This document shows, one piece after another, positions 53,201 to 62,999 of a stretch of DNA of 62,999 nucleotides (its first letter is position 1; the number at the start of each line of letters is the position of its first letter). The stretch is from Fragilaria crotonensis (taxonomy: Eukaryota; Bacillariophyta; Fragilariophyceae; Fragilariales; Fragilariaceae). A program made the position numbers and the translations under genes. The stretch lies in NCBI GenBank assembly GCA_022925895.1, contig JAKSYS010000350.1:1-62999 (forward strand). Direction: 5' to 3'. The notes under the pieces were generated by a model. It had not been told where the DNA came from. It did no database searches and saw only the letters and a list, made by a program, of their open reading frames with translations.

Positions 53201-53319
53201 TAAGTGAAATTCCACTTACCGTAAGTGGAATTTCACTTACGGTAAGTGGAATTCACTTACGGTAAGTGGAATTTCACTTACCGTAAGTGGAATTTCACTT
53301 ATGGTAAGTGGAATTGCAC
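53201..53319. repeat. 21-bp palindromic satellite, block 2
   Basis: A second run of about five and a half units of the same 21-bp palindromic repeat, separated from block 1 by 57 bp of unique sequence. One unit lacks a base (GTGGAATTCACTTACGG). Confidence 0.9.
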
Positions 53320-53730
53320 CGATGATGATCCACATGATAAACGCGCCGGCCTTGCTTTTTTCAGTTGAAAACGACTCAGCGTGGAGCGATACTCTTACTA
53401 TGATGTGTCACGTGTTCTCGGATTTTCCACGATTCCGACGGTCCGGCCGGACCTTCCAGAAGACAATGGGGTTGTACCTGGTTTGCGTTCAAAATGTATG
53501 CCAAACTTCAGGGCTGAAGACATTGTCGTCGAATATACAGGAGGAAAGAAGACCATCCATGTTGATTGGTGTCATTTTTCGTTTTTTGTTTCCTTCCCAA
53601 GATATGACATACGGCGCACGATCGCACGATCGATGGAAGCAAGTCAATCGAAGTGATCAAATAGAGGAAATGCTGCAATCGAACTAATCGAATAGGACAT
53701 ATTTCGACACGCTACAATCTGACATTTGGT

Positions 53731-53872
53731 GACCAAACGCTATTCCAACGTCCACATGTAGACGTTGGAATAGCGTTTGGTCAGAAAATTGCGTCGCAAA
53801 AGTTACAATGTAGCGTATCAGGCCCAACCGGTGGTTATTATTTTACGATTTTTCGGTCAGATCTGACCGAAA
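53731..53872. repeat. Two perfect hairpins at the right side of the non-autonomous element
   Basis: Perfect 22-bp arms at 53731-53752 and 53761-53782 (starting GACCAAACGC and ending GCGTTTGGTC) flank an 8-base loop. About 70 bp farther, 53851-53872 is a perfect 22-bp palindrome centred on AGATCT. Both contain the word GGTCAGA. They lie in the subterminal part of the 52534-53903 element. Confidence 0.9.
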
Positions 53873-54046
53873 TCAGAAAATAGCGTTACCGGTGCGCATG
53901 CTCTAAGAAACGACCTGTGACCTGTGACCTGTGATGGTATCTGACATTATCCCGATCCCGTTTGAGGATGACAATGCCTCATTGAAGTATTCGGATCTCA
54001 CAATTTTTGCACAAATCTCTGTTGAGAAGCACCCCTCCTATACACC

Positions 54047-54856
54047 ATGGTGTCTACCGGCGGCGGTCGAATCGCATTCTTGTTGGTCGTCTTCTTATCC
54101 GCGCATAGTACACAAGCGTTATCGACTTTCGGTCGACGCGAGGTAATCCATGCAGCAATTTTGGCATCCACGACGTCGATGGTACCGACGTACTCAATCG
54201 CGGAAACGACAACAACAACATCCGGCAACACTGTTAGTGCGATCCCTTATGAATTGCGAGATCGGCGCGGAAATAAGGATGCCTTGATTCGAGAAGATTA
54301 TTGGTACATGATGGGGAGGGCACCTCCTCGACTCATGGGTGAGGGAATGATGAAGACTGATAATCCGCAATGGAATACATTTGGGACGTGCGAATCATCG
54401 GGCGGGACCAACAGTTGCACCTACGTGTCTATCAAGCAGCAGCGCATTCCCGCATATTCGAAATATGCATTTTTGATTCAATTAGGCGCCAAAGACTATC
54501 GAAGGCTCGGGGTGGCTCTGGACAACGCTGACTGGGAGACTGCGGAATCGCTGCTGTCGTCTGCTACATCGGTCCCGCCTCCAGCAATTGATGCGCTGCT
54601 GAAAATGATTCTCTTCGCATCGAGCATGCTGACATCCCCAAATTATAGTGGACCGAATCGAGAATTGCTTGTGGCACGTTTCTATGTGAATGAATGCGGC
54701 TTTGCTACGAAAGAAGTAGCGTCCGCAGTGGAAGCGCGAGATTTGAATCGAGCCAAGGCAGCGTGGGACTTTGGTCGAGACTCGTGGAATTCCTATCTTA
54801 CCATTGTAAACCGACAAATTACTCCCAAAGTAGGCGACAAGTTCGAACTAATATAA
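54047..54856 (+). CDS. Predicted thylakoid-lumen protein of the complex plastid
   Basis: The 269-residue intronless product has three targeting steps visible in order. Residues 1-24 (MVSTGGGRIAFLLVVFLSAH then STQA) are a signal peptide, cleaved before LSTF, a variant of the diatom ASAF-type plastid entry site. Residues 25-31 hold a twin arginine (FGRRE), followed by a hydrophobic stretch and SIAE, a lumen-type Tat signal with cleavage near residue 52. The mature part (~215 residues) contains DALIREDYWYMMGRAPPRLM, SKYAFLIQLGAKDYRRLGVA and an alpha-helical C-terminal half (AKAAWDFGRDSWNSYLTIVN) that could form a helical bundle like PsbQ-type extrinsic proteins. That resemblance is loose and no family is certain. 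The gene is convergent with the carboxylase gene, 23 bp apart. Confidence 0.75.
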   Translation: MVSTGGGRIAFLLVVFLSAHSTQALSTFGRREVIHAAILASTTSMVPTYSIAETTTTTSGNTVSAIPYELRDRRGNKDALIREDYWYMMGRAPPRLMGEGMMKTDNPQWNTFGTCESSGGTNSCTYVSIKQQRIPAYSKYAFLIQLGAKDYRRLGVALDNADWETAESLLSSATSVPPPAIDALLKMILFASSMLTSPNYSGPNRELLVARFYVNECGFATKEVASAVEARDLNRAKAAWDFGRDSWNSYLTIVNRQITPKVGDKFELI

Positions 54857-54879
54857 ATACCTGAAACATATGTTTATTT

Positions 54880-57138
54880 CTATGCAGCCATTTTCTTCTC
54901 TTCAGTGGGAGAAGGGTCCTGCTCAACTTCGAAGTCCAAAATCACCTGGTCGGCAGCCAGCGTCGCGCCCACAGGAACGCGACAAGTGGCGATGACACCA
55001 GTCCGTGGCGACCGGATGATATTCTGCATTTTCATGGCCTCCAACACGCACAGCTCTTGTCCGATCTGCACGCTGTCGCCGGGCTGCACAGCGATTGAAA
55101 TCAACGTCCCCGGCATGGGTGATAAGACCATATCACTGGTGTCAACAACCAGGGGCTCGTGCATGTGCTTGCTTAGTTCATACTCTCGCGGACTCTGCAA
55201 CAGCATTTCAATGCTCGCACCCTTCATTTCGATCTGGATTTCACCAGTTGTAGAGGATGACAATGTTTGAATCGTCTTCACATCGCCACCGTTCAAGCTG
55301 ACTCTCGCCAAGAGGTCTGACTTTTTGTACGTAGGAGGTTCGTCGAGATTTATAATTCGGACATCGTCATCCTCGTCGCCCATTGTTGACACCATGAACG
55401 AAACATCATTCAGACGTTCCACTTTCAGAGCCTCTCCAAACATGCCTCCAAGTCTCGCGATAACAACAGGTCGAGTATCATTCTCCAGAACTACCATACA
55501 GACAGCCACGTCCTGCTTGTCTTCTTTGGAGAGTTCAACTCCCGAAAATCCATCTGGATAGTGAGTTGGCAAGAACGATGTTGGTGTCTTTCCAGCTTGA
55601 AATGCTGGATGCGCGATGACATCCATCACGAGCTTTGTGTTGTGACGAATGGTTCCCCCAATGACATACTCCTGCAAAGCCAGATGGAGTTGATCGAGGG
55701 ATGCTTGTCGACCCTCTGCACTCCATGCAATGACCTTGCTCAACATCGGGTCGTAGTGTGGCGTGACAATGTGACCCTCCGCAACTCCCGAGTCGACGCG
55801 CAAAATGCGGTCGGCGGTACGAACGGAGATTGGTTCTTGATACGGGACAAGTGGTCCTGTGGATGGCAAGAAACCACGAAGTGGATCTTCAGCATAAACG
55901 CGAGCCTCAATAGCGTGTCCGTGATGAGGGTAGTAAGGTTTGTCACCCAGTATTTCCAGGTATTCTTCTGGAACTCCCCAACCAGCTCCGACCCACAACA
56001 TTCCCTTGACCAGATCAAGATTGCCGACAGAAACGGATTCTGTGACTGGATGTTCAACTTGTAGGCGAGTATTCATCTCCAAAAAGTAAAAGTTCTGCTC
56101 TTCGTCCACCAAAAACTCCACCGTTCCAGCCGACGTGTATCCGACTTGTCGGACCAGCTTCTTAACTTGCTCCACCATTTTCAACCTCGTTTCTTCCTTC
56201 AAGAGGGGCGATGGCGATTCTTCCAAGATCTTTTGATGTCGGCGCTGAATGGAGCACTCGCGTTCGCAGAAGACCACAATGTCGAGTTCGCCGGGGTTCT
56301 TTTTGGAAGGCCCCGACAGGAGCTGGAATTCAATGTGATGAGGGTTATCGACGTACTTTTCCAACAACAGCCGATCGTCGTTGAAAAACTTGAGTGCCTC
56401 GGACTTGGCCAACGGATAGGAATCTCGGACATCTTGATCGGACCGGCAAATGCGCATTCCTTTGCCACCGCCTCCAGATGCTGCCTTGATCAAGACGGGG
56501 TAGCCAATGTCATTGGCGACGGTCAAGGCGTGGTCCAGACTTTGCAACTCTCCCTCAAAGCCTGGGACGATGTTGACTCCTGCCTGGAGTGCCAAGACTT
56601 TGGAACGAATTTTGCAACCCATCTGATCGATTGCTTCGGGGGAGGGACCGAGCCATTTTACGCCTGGCGGCAGACTCGCGGCGAATTTGGAATTTTCTAA
56701 TTTAGGATAAACATATCTTAGTATCGGCTGTCACAATTCATGGAATGTTTGGATGACGTTCATCGAGAAAACAGACTTACCGGAAAAGAAGCCATAGCCG
56801 GGCATGCAGGCTTGTGCACCCGATTCTTCAATGGCCTTGAGGACTCGATCCGCATCCAGATAGGATTTGCCAATGCAGATGGTGTGATCTGCCTCCTTCA
56901 CGTACGGAGCCTGACTGTCATACAACGAATAAATTGCGACGGATTCAATGCCGTGCGCAGCACAGGTTCGCATTACACGGCTGGATATTTCACCGCGATT
57001 GGCAATCAAGATCTTGTCAAATGGCTTGTTGGCGTCACCAGGAATGGTTGTTGATGTCGCTGCTGCCTTGGCAGACAGGGATATAAGTCGCTGGACAACG
57101 TTGGCACGTGCGTGGCGTCGGAGATGTGATGAAAGCAT
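54880..57138 (-). CDS. PCCA: Propionyl-CoA carboxylase alpha subunit (biotin-carrying), mitochondrial
   Basis: The subunit carboxylates biotin with ATP and bicarbonate so the beta subunit can convert propionyl-CoA to methylmalonyl-CoA. Exons 57138-56781 and 56696-54880, split by an 84-bp GT-AG intron inside the Glu codon of GYGFFSENSKFA, give 724 residues. An Arg-rich presequence (MLSSHLRRHARANVVQRL) precedes the carboxylase N-domain (KILIANRGEISSRVMRT), the ATP-grasp domain (KAASGGGGKGMRI; FCERECSIQRRHQKILEESP; FLEMNTRLQVEHPVTE) and the C-domain (HAIEARVYAEDP). FLPTHYPDGFSGVEL and a PCC-like bridging region favour PCCA over methylcrotonyl-CoA carboxylase. The C-terminal biotinyl domain carries EAMKMQ with the biotin Lys near residue 675. 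All key residues are present. Methylcrotonyl-CoA carboxylase is the main alternative. Confidence 0.9.
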
Positions 57139-58710
57139 GTTGCGCAGCTACTCCAACGTTGGTGTAAGAACTACTTTACTTGCAGGTATCTGGCAGATTC
57201 GTTGATTTGACGATGGAATTGTCCTCGTTCAATTGTTTTTATTTCGATTATTGTGAGCGCTTCTCATTTTGCATGTCGAAATCTTGAGGTAACGAATCAG
57301 AACCGTTTCAGGTCTCCGATTTCGGATCGGGTTCCCATTCTCACGGATCCCAGTTCTCGTTTGAGACGACTTGTTCCATCGATTAAATTAGCTCAGTCGC
57401 CATTACTCATTGAAACACGAACGTACCGGTGTACCGGTACAGTTTGGATGGATAGAATTCCAGAATCCAAAGAAAACTCTCCCGTATCGCTGTCCTGTAG
57501 AACAGTTCCGGAACTTGGCCATGAGCAGCATACGAGAAATCAGTTTAATAAATTTTGAATGATTACATAATCTGACTGTAGATTAATTTTAAAGTAAACC
57601 AGACTGGATATGTGCCGCCCAAGGCCGCGTTGATTTTGTCGGGATGTTTACATGATTCTTCAGTTTAATCTGGGCTACTGGCGGAGTTTATTGTTGGCGT
57701 ACTGATAGTGTGGTTGTTTCAGTAGTAGTATCGGTCTACCTGTGAAATGTCGCTGCATTGTATGGCTTGTTTCATTGTTTCGCTACATATCGTTGGGACA
57801 CGTAGACTCGGTATATAAAAATTAAGTTGAAGCCTCAAATTCTTGCGGAAAGCTCATCCAGAACAGATTGACACCATACGCATGTTGTCAATCGATCTTT
57901 CATGAGATTGTCGCCATTATTTCACTTATTGGTTTTCAATGATCCCAGGCAGAAAGCTGTTCACAAATCCAGAATCGAAGTCGACTGCTGCTCGGTGTGT
58001 TTTGAACGCCTTCACGAGGCGTTCAATAAGTTGCAAGGAAAGTGCAGGCATCGTGTTATCGTCTCCTCCGCTGTTTTCTTTGTTTTTTTAAACAGCAAAG
58101 TAAGCACATATGTATGCCCGTGCCCGTCGAGAGAGCTTGCGCACTGTTTTCGTTGTTAGAATGTCTCTGCTTGAACATTCATGTACTAACGCCTTGAAAG
58201 ACTCCCATCAGAAGGCCGCTTTTGTTAAGTATGTCAAAAAATGGTTACTTTTTGGTCGTAAGTCATTAATATATTGCCTAATGTTAACATATAATAATCA
58301 TAAGTAAGTATAGTCTTATGATAATTGAATATTATAATTTATGTTTCTACAATGTTTGTTTTATTCCACTGACGGTAAATAATAAGCAGTGAACATCTTC
58401 AATTTTCGATGAACAACGTTTTTTTTGTCATGGTAACTTAGACCATACTTCAAACAGATATAGTAACATATCTCAAGGCGTCAAACCATACATAACATAT
58501 TTCAATAAAATATATTGATATTCAAACATTTCTTTTTACCCATTCCATTATGTACGACTTGTCATGCTGATTGTTGGTATGTCGTTTGACAAGGGAATTA
58601 TATTCTCACCACCATATCTGGCAGTTCTTAAAATATTACATTCGTCTGATCAAAGAATTGTGCTCGTATTGCAACACTCTTCACTCGTTGTCTATCTTTA
58701 ATCTACTACT
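57139..58710. other. Intergenic; no supported gene
   Basis: 1.6 kb, strongly A+T-rich from 58260 to 58560, with only short open frames and no RNA gene or array recognised. The first part must carry the promoter of the carboxylase gene. Confidence 0.5.
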
Positions 58711-61700
58711 ATGTCGACATCACTTTCTGAGGATTGTGCTGTTTGTGGGAAAAGTTTCAAGAGGCTTGTGCGCACCTTGTGCGTAGTTTGGCATGTGGTT
58801 CTTATTACATGCCACGCCGCGCTGACACAGATGAGTGTCGTGAAAGTGAAGGCGCTGATCATGGCACCCGTCCGAATTTGAGATCCTCTTCGTATAGCAC
58901 TCTCTTTCGTGCACAACGTGCAACTGTAAGAGGAGAGGCGATGACGAGCCGCCAATCATCAATGTGGAATGGAGTTGACGACGAAGACTTTTGTGATGGA
59001 TGACGATGATGGTTTTCCGAATGACAATGTTGATGAGGAGGATGTCCCCAGTGATGCAAGTGAAGGCGAGGAAGGTCCGGATGCCGGTGTTTTGGACTTG
59101 TATCTGAAACTTTTCCAGCTGCGAGATAACCCGCTAGGTCTTGCGCGTTTTTCTCGGGAAGAGGAGGTCTTAATTGAGTTATTGCAGCTCCTAAAGGAGC
59201 TCCATTGTCCACTCAAAGCGTTTGAGATCATACTCAAGTGGGCTGCAAAATCAAATGGTAGTGGTCATACTTTCCGCGAGGGTTGTCAACCCAGTCGCAG
59301 CAAGGTAATCGCTAACTTGTACGAAAGGTACAACATGAACGGATTGATCCCGAAGGAGAAGAAATTGTACCTGCCTTACACCCAGAGAACAGTGTCCATG
59401 ATTTACTTTGATGCCCGCGAAGTGTTTGGCGCTACTCTCATGTCCCACACTTAATCAAGACGAAAATTATTTTTTTGACGACGCAAAGGATCCATTCATC
59501 GCACCACAAGCATCGTCTGATGTTGGCGACATCCACACTGGTCGTTGCTACAGAAAGACATACGAGGCTCTAATAAAGAAGTTTGGCGTTGATATGCTGT
59601 TACCTTGCGTCATAGCAATGGATAAGACACATATCGATATGGCAGGACGGCTCCAAATGGAGCCCATAACAATCTCACACGGTCTATTGAATCACACTAT
59701 GCGCCGCCTCCCAAGTGCCATGCGATCCTTGATACATCAATCACAGCACCCCCGCGCACCTCCCAACTAGCGCAGATGTTGATTCCGATTTCAATTCTCC
59801 AGAAGATCTGGCGGATGATGTTGTGCGAATCAAGAACCCAATTCATCCGCCCGCCAACGGTGATCTTAGTTGGGCAACGTTACTCCTCAATGAAACACAT
59901 GCAGATTCAGTTTATACTGAAGAGTCTGGATTTTTGATTCTACAGAACAGTGGCTTCAAATGGAATTTGCATTACAACAACACCATTCACAAAGTGGTGT
60001 TCCACCCGTATGTACCTTTCATCGCCGGCGATACAGAGGGTCACGACCGTCTCTGTGGTCATTACACAGCAAGATTCATGGAGGTCAAACAGCTTTGCCG
60101 AATCTGTGAATGCCCCAGTTACTTGACGTATTCGAAGTCAAAGTTCCCACCGTCTCCCAAAAAAGTTGATTCCTTAGTGCAGAGGGGCTTGACTGCTGAG
60201 CTCCAATCAATGTCTCAGAACTATCTCAAGAACGGGTTTGAAGGCGTCCGATTTGGCATGCACAATAAGCGCGGAATTTTTGGTGCGTGCCCAGGCGAAA
60301 TGCTGCACTTGATCTCGCTTGGTTGGTTTAAGTACTGCCTCCAGGCTTTTCGGCTCAGGCCGGTCCCAAGTCCCAGGCATTGAAGGATTACGATGCACTG
60401 TGCGCTGTTGGGCTGCACCCTATCAAGGCAGAGGACCGTGATGTTCCACGAACAAATTTCTCTCGAGGTTTTTCCTCTGGCTCCAATCTCATGGGACACG
60501 AGATGGCGGGATGCCTTTGGTGAAACTATTCGCATTGCACACGACGTGTTTCCGCTCCATCTTCAATGTTGGCAAGAAGGTCACCCCAAAAGAAGGGTCA
60601 ACGATCAAAGGCTATGTTACAGCAATCATATCGAAGATTGATAGTTGTCGTATCCTCCTCCTGGTCTGGCACCAATGGATGAAGCAGCCAACAATCCCAA
60701 AAAAATGGTGAGGCGCTCCCATGTTGCTGTGCAGTGGTTGATGCGGTTTGTCGCTGAAGTAGCACCTCGTCCTTCAGGCATGGGAAATAACACCATCAAA
60801 ACGCACTTGGTCCTGCATCTGTGCGAGGACATTCTGGACCATGGGGTTCCAGAGAACGTGAACAGTTCGTACGCTGAATCAGCCCACATTCCCTTGCGAA
60901 GATAACAACAAGAAACTCGCAGAAACGAGCTGTTTCTTTCACAAAACAAGCAGCCCATCGGTACGTTGAGAATCTCGCTGTATCACTTGCTTGGGCAGAT
61001 GTTGAGAGCGACAAAGGCAGTGCCATACCAACATCAGGGAAGAAGAACCAGAGAGAGGAACCAGCAACCATCAATTCGACCCTGGACGTGAATTCCACCT
61101 TGTGTGAAAACTGGTGATGAATTCCCGTGTCGTTGGACACATGTGCGTAGCGGTCAGAACGCAGAGCCAGTCGTGAAACTTCCACCTTGGTGTCAAAGTT
61201 TCTTGAAACTTCTGCCTGCCCCAAATGCCACAACAGTCTCTTCGGTGCTTTACCTCGTACACAGATGAAAGGGGTAACATGTACCGAGCACATCCATGTT
61301 ATGACGGTAAACCTTGGAATGATTGGCAATGATCGACTGGAGGGGAGAAGCATGACCTTCCAGCATTCATCCATACATTCGTTGATCTGCGCCAGCTTCC
61401 GAGCTCAATCAGAAGAATTGAAGTGAATGGGCAGACAAGTGTGCAACCTGGATTGTACGCCGTTGCCCACACCTTTGACCCAGTTAACCCCATCGACTTC
61501 AACACGCCCAATGTCCTCATAGGCGCGTTACAAACCCCATTTTTATTCTCCCGACCACAGACAACCAACATTGTTCCTTGTGGATGTCAAGGCGATATCC
61601 TCGCCGCTACTTGGCACAGAAGACATCCCACCATTTGGAGAAAAGAAAGCGTCAAGGTGGGATCGGCATTACCTTTCCTCATCAGAAGGAAAGTGGAATG

Positions 61701-61970
61701 GTCCCTGCATGGGACGCAATAATTGAGCGGAGCATAGTGATCTGGAAAACAATGTTGAAGATGACACCTGGTTCGAAGAGGATTACGAGACAAAGATGTT
61801 GACCACCATGTCTTGCCCGGTGGTAGAGTCGTCTTCGGCGTGAAGACACCCGAAGACAACGCCAAGGAGGTGGCAAAGAAAGCAGAAAAGCTTGCCACCA
61901 AAAAGAAGAAGGAAGACGGGCAGCGGCCAAGAAACGCAAACGAGCTGCGGAAGGAGAACGTTCGCAAGTA
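58711..61970 (+). pseudogene. Plavaka/CACTA-like transposase, heavily frameshifted
   Basis: Coding fragments in all three plus frames follow each other in order. A Cys/His start (MSTSLSEDCAVCGKSFKRL) comes first, then CGSYYMPRRADTDECRESEG, an acidic segment and LDLYLKLFQLRDNPLGLARF. The next stretch is a transposase core (FHPYVPFIAGDTEGHDRLCG, HYTARFMEVKQLCRICECPS, NKRGIFGACPGEMLHLISLG), followed by KTHLVLHLCEDILDHGVPEN, VNSSYAESAHIPL and SQKRAVSFTKQAAHRYVENL, and finally a Lys-rich tail ending near 61970. The GDxEGHDxLCGHY and LCRICECP blocks resemble the Plavaka branch of CACTA-type transposases. At least six frame changes (about 58760, 59450, 59770, 60380, 60640 and 60905) make it inactive. 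No terminal inverted repeats were identified. Confidence 0.7.
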
Positions 61971-62999
61971 GTAGACTTATTTTTCACGTTCTTCGTTTTT
62001 CAATAGTAACGTGCAGGTCTTGCCCCCGCACTTCGTCCTCCTGGTAACAACGAAGCGGTTAAGTCAACCGCCGCAGTAGCCCCTGCACATCACCAGCTCT
62101 TTTTTTCTTGGTACCGTGTATGCGCCACCAATTGCCAGGTCAGCTGCTGTAGGCTGTCTAGGTACGGCCTTTCGCTCGCCATCAACACCACCCCATCGCA
62201 GAGGTCCCCATTCCTGGCTCCACTTGCGGTTTCTCTTTCTCCCAACAAGGGAAAGCTGTCGAGACACCGTGACAACGTGCTTCGGCAAGCGCACACTGAT
62301 GGGCTCGACAGCAGCCGCTTCAAGGGTGGCTGCCGTTGCGATCACCTCGTCTTCAATTGGTTTTGGGCAACCGTCAATTCATCCCGGTGTTTCGGCGGCG
62401 CTGACGTTTTCGGTTCAAGTTTACTGGGCACCCTTTCTCCAAGGATCGGGTCGGAGAACAGGCCGATAATTCGCAGCACACCCAGCACGTCCAGCCTGAA
62501 CGATCTTTTCTTGGCGCAGGTGAACACCCTGCAGAGGGTGTTCACGAAGGATGAATCCTTTGCAACACCAACGTAACCGCTGTCCAAGCCATCAGGACAT
62601 GAAACAGACGCGCAGTGCCTTACAATCCTGCCATCCCAGCTGATCGCGATTCCGTGGCAAGTTTTATGGCCAAACCAGTGAACTTGGTTCCATTCGGTCG
62701 CTTGCCTTCAACATTGGGCATGATGAAGTACCAGTTCTCCCCAGCCAAGCATCTCCTCTGTCCAACAACTGTACTCCTGCGAGGCATCGTTAACGTCAAA
62801 GTGAGACGAGTTACCCAGGTTATAACTCAGGTCGATAGTGTACGCAACCTGTCGCCGACGCCCAACACCGCAGCAGCCCCTGATTTTCCTGCTTAGGAAA
62901 TCCAGGCGGCGGGCGTTGGCGGTATTGGCCTGCGTCTTGGCCTGGGCATCGGCCAACAAACGAGCAGTGATGAAGAGATCATCATCAACAACGCCACAG
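61971..62999. other. Unresolved end of window; possible minus-strand transposon remnant
   Basis: The minus strand has consecutive open stretches (62959-62708, 62587-62342, 62323-62090) with phrases such as DAQAKTQANTANARRLDFLS and LDVLGVLRIIGLFSDPILGE, shifting frame between them. No domain is recognised. The stretch may belong to a second gene of the adjacent CACTA-like element or to another repeat cut by the window edge. Confidence 0.3.

Larger units (their letters stand above)
52534..53903. mobile_element. Non-autonomous PIF/Harbinger-like element with TAA target duplication
   Basis: GAGCATGCGCACCGGTA (52534-52550) and its exact inverse TACCGGTGCGCATGCTC (53887-53903) are 17-bp perfect terminal inverted repeats. 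Each is flanked by TAA (52531-52533 and 53904-53906), the 3-bp TWA duplication of PIF/Harbinger transposition. The 1370-bp interior has no transposase; it holds two blocks of a 21-bp palindromic satellite and two long perfect hairpins near the right end. A related autonomous transposase is at 30230, but matching ends for that element were not found, so a direct link is unproven. The right end is 143 bp from the start codon of the lumen-protein gene and may influence its promoter. Confidence 0.8.

Noticed and set aside
53021..53319. Palindromic 21-bp blocks as a CRISPR array
   Set aside because: Repeats are directly contiguous without unique spacers, and the genome is eukaryotic with no cas genes.
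53301..53687. Overlapping plus-strand open frames (128 and 91 codons) inside the non-autonomous element
   Set aside because: They start in the palindromic satellite and overlap each other in different frames; no domain. Possibly captured fragments, but unsupported.

Overview
This looks like nuclear DNA of a diatom or a close photosynthetic stramenopile. Several genes carry short GT-AG introns. One gene product has a complex-plastid bipartite leader followed by a twin-arginine lumen signal. A pentatricopeptide-repeat protein has the SNAG/AW style I associate with diatoms. The mobile elements (DIRS-type, non-LTR, DDE_1, PIF/Harbinger, Plavaka/CACTA-like) are kinds common in diatom genomes. The species cannot be named from the sequence. 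All identifications come from motif recognition by eye; no database search was run.

Layout. Positions 1-11.9 kb are a nest of mobile elements. A GC-rich, decayed DIRS-order retrotransposon on the minus strand (4-6932) has split direct repeats A1 / ORFs / B1-A2-B2. It interrupts a non-LTR retrotransposon on the plus strand (about 6933-10400), which is followed by the 3' part of a DDE_1-type transposase (10463-11904). At 12.6-14.7 kb on the minus strand is the most unusual gene: a predicted type II membrane protein with a long 11-residue-repeat stalk carrying regularly spaced N-glycosylation sequons, ending in a phytochelatin-synthase catalytic domain. The 15-18.7 kb stretch is mostly empty apart from a 30-bp minisatellite.

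From 18.8 to 28.6 kb lie two proteins of unknown function, an RHL1-like subunit of the plant-type topoisomerase VI complex (broken by two single-base shifts) and a PPR protein. From 30.2 to 33.9 kb is a PIF/Harbinger transposase convergent with a coiled-coil, cysteine-rich zinc-finger protein. From 34.1 to 39.4 kb is a repeat-rich block bounded by an inverted 25-27 bp sequence. It holds a (ATCCTGT)10 array, a decayed ~165-170 bp repeat family and an inverted repeat with ~0.8 kb arms.

From 41.6 to 57.1 kb is a gene-dense housekeeping stretch: a membrane-anchored fatty-aldehyde-type ALDH, an SPB4/DDX55 ribosome-biogenesis helicase, RNase H2 subunit A, a tandem pair of 111-residue mitochondrial-type paralogues, a small membrane protein, a thylakoid-lumen protein and the biotin-carrying alpha subunit of propionyl-CoA carboxylase. 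A 1370-bp non-autonomous PIF/Harbinger-like element with 17-bp perfect terminal inverted repeats and TAA target duplications sits just upstream of the lumen-protein gene. From 58.7 kb to about 62 kb is a frameshifted Plavaka/CACTA-like transposase; the last kilobase is unresolved.

Single-base deletions interrupt otherwise well-conserved frames in host genes (RHL1 twice, ALDH once) as well as in transposons. Either the assembly carries residual indel errors or some host genes are decaying; this affects how every broken gene here should be read.
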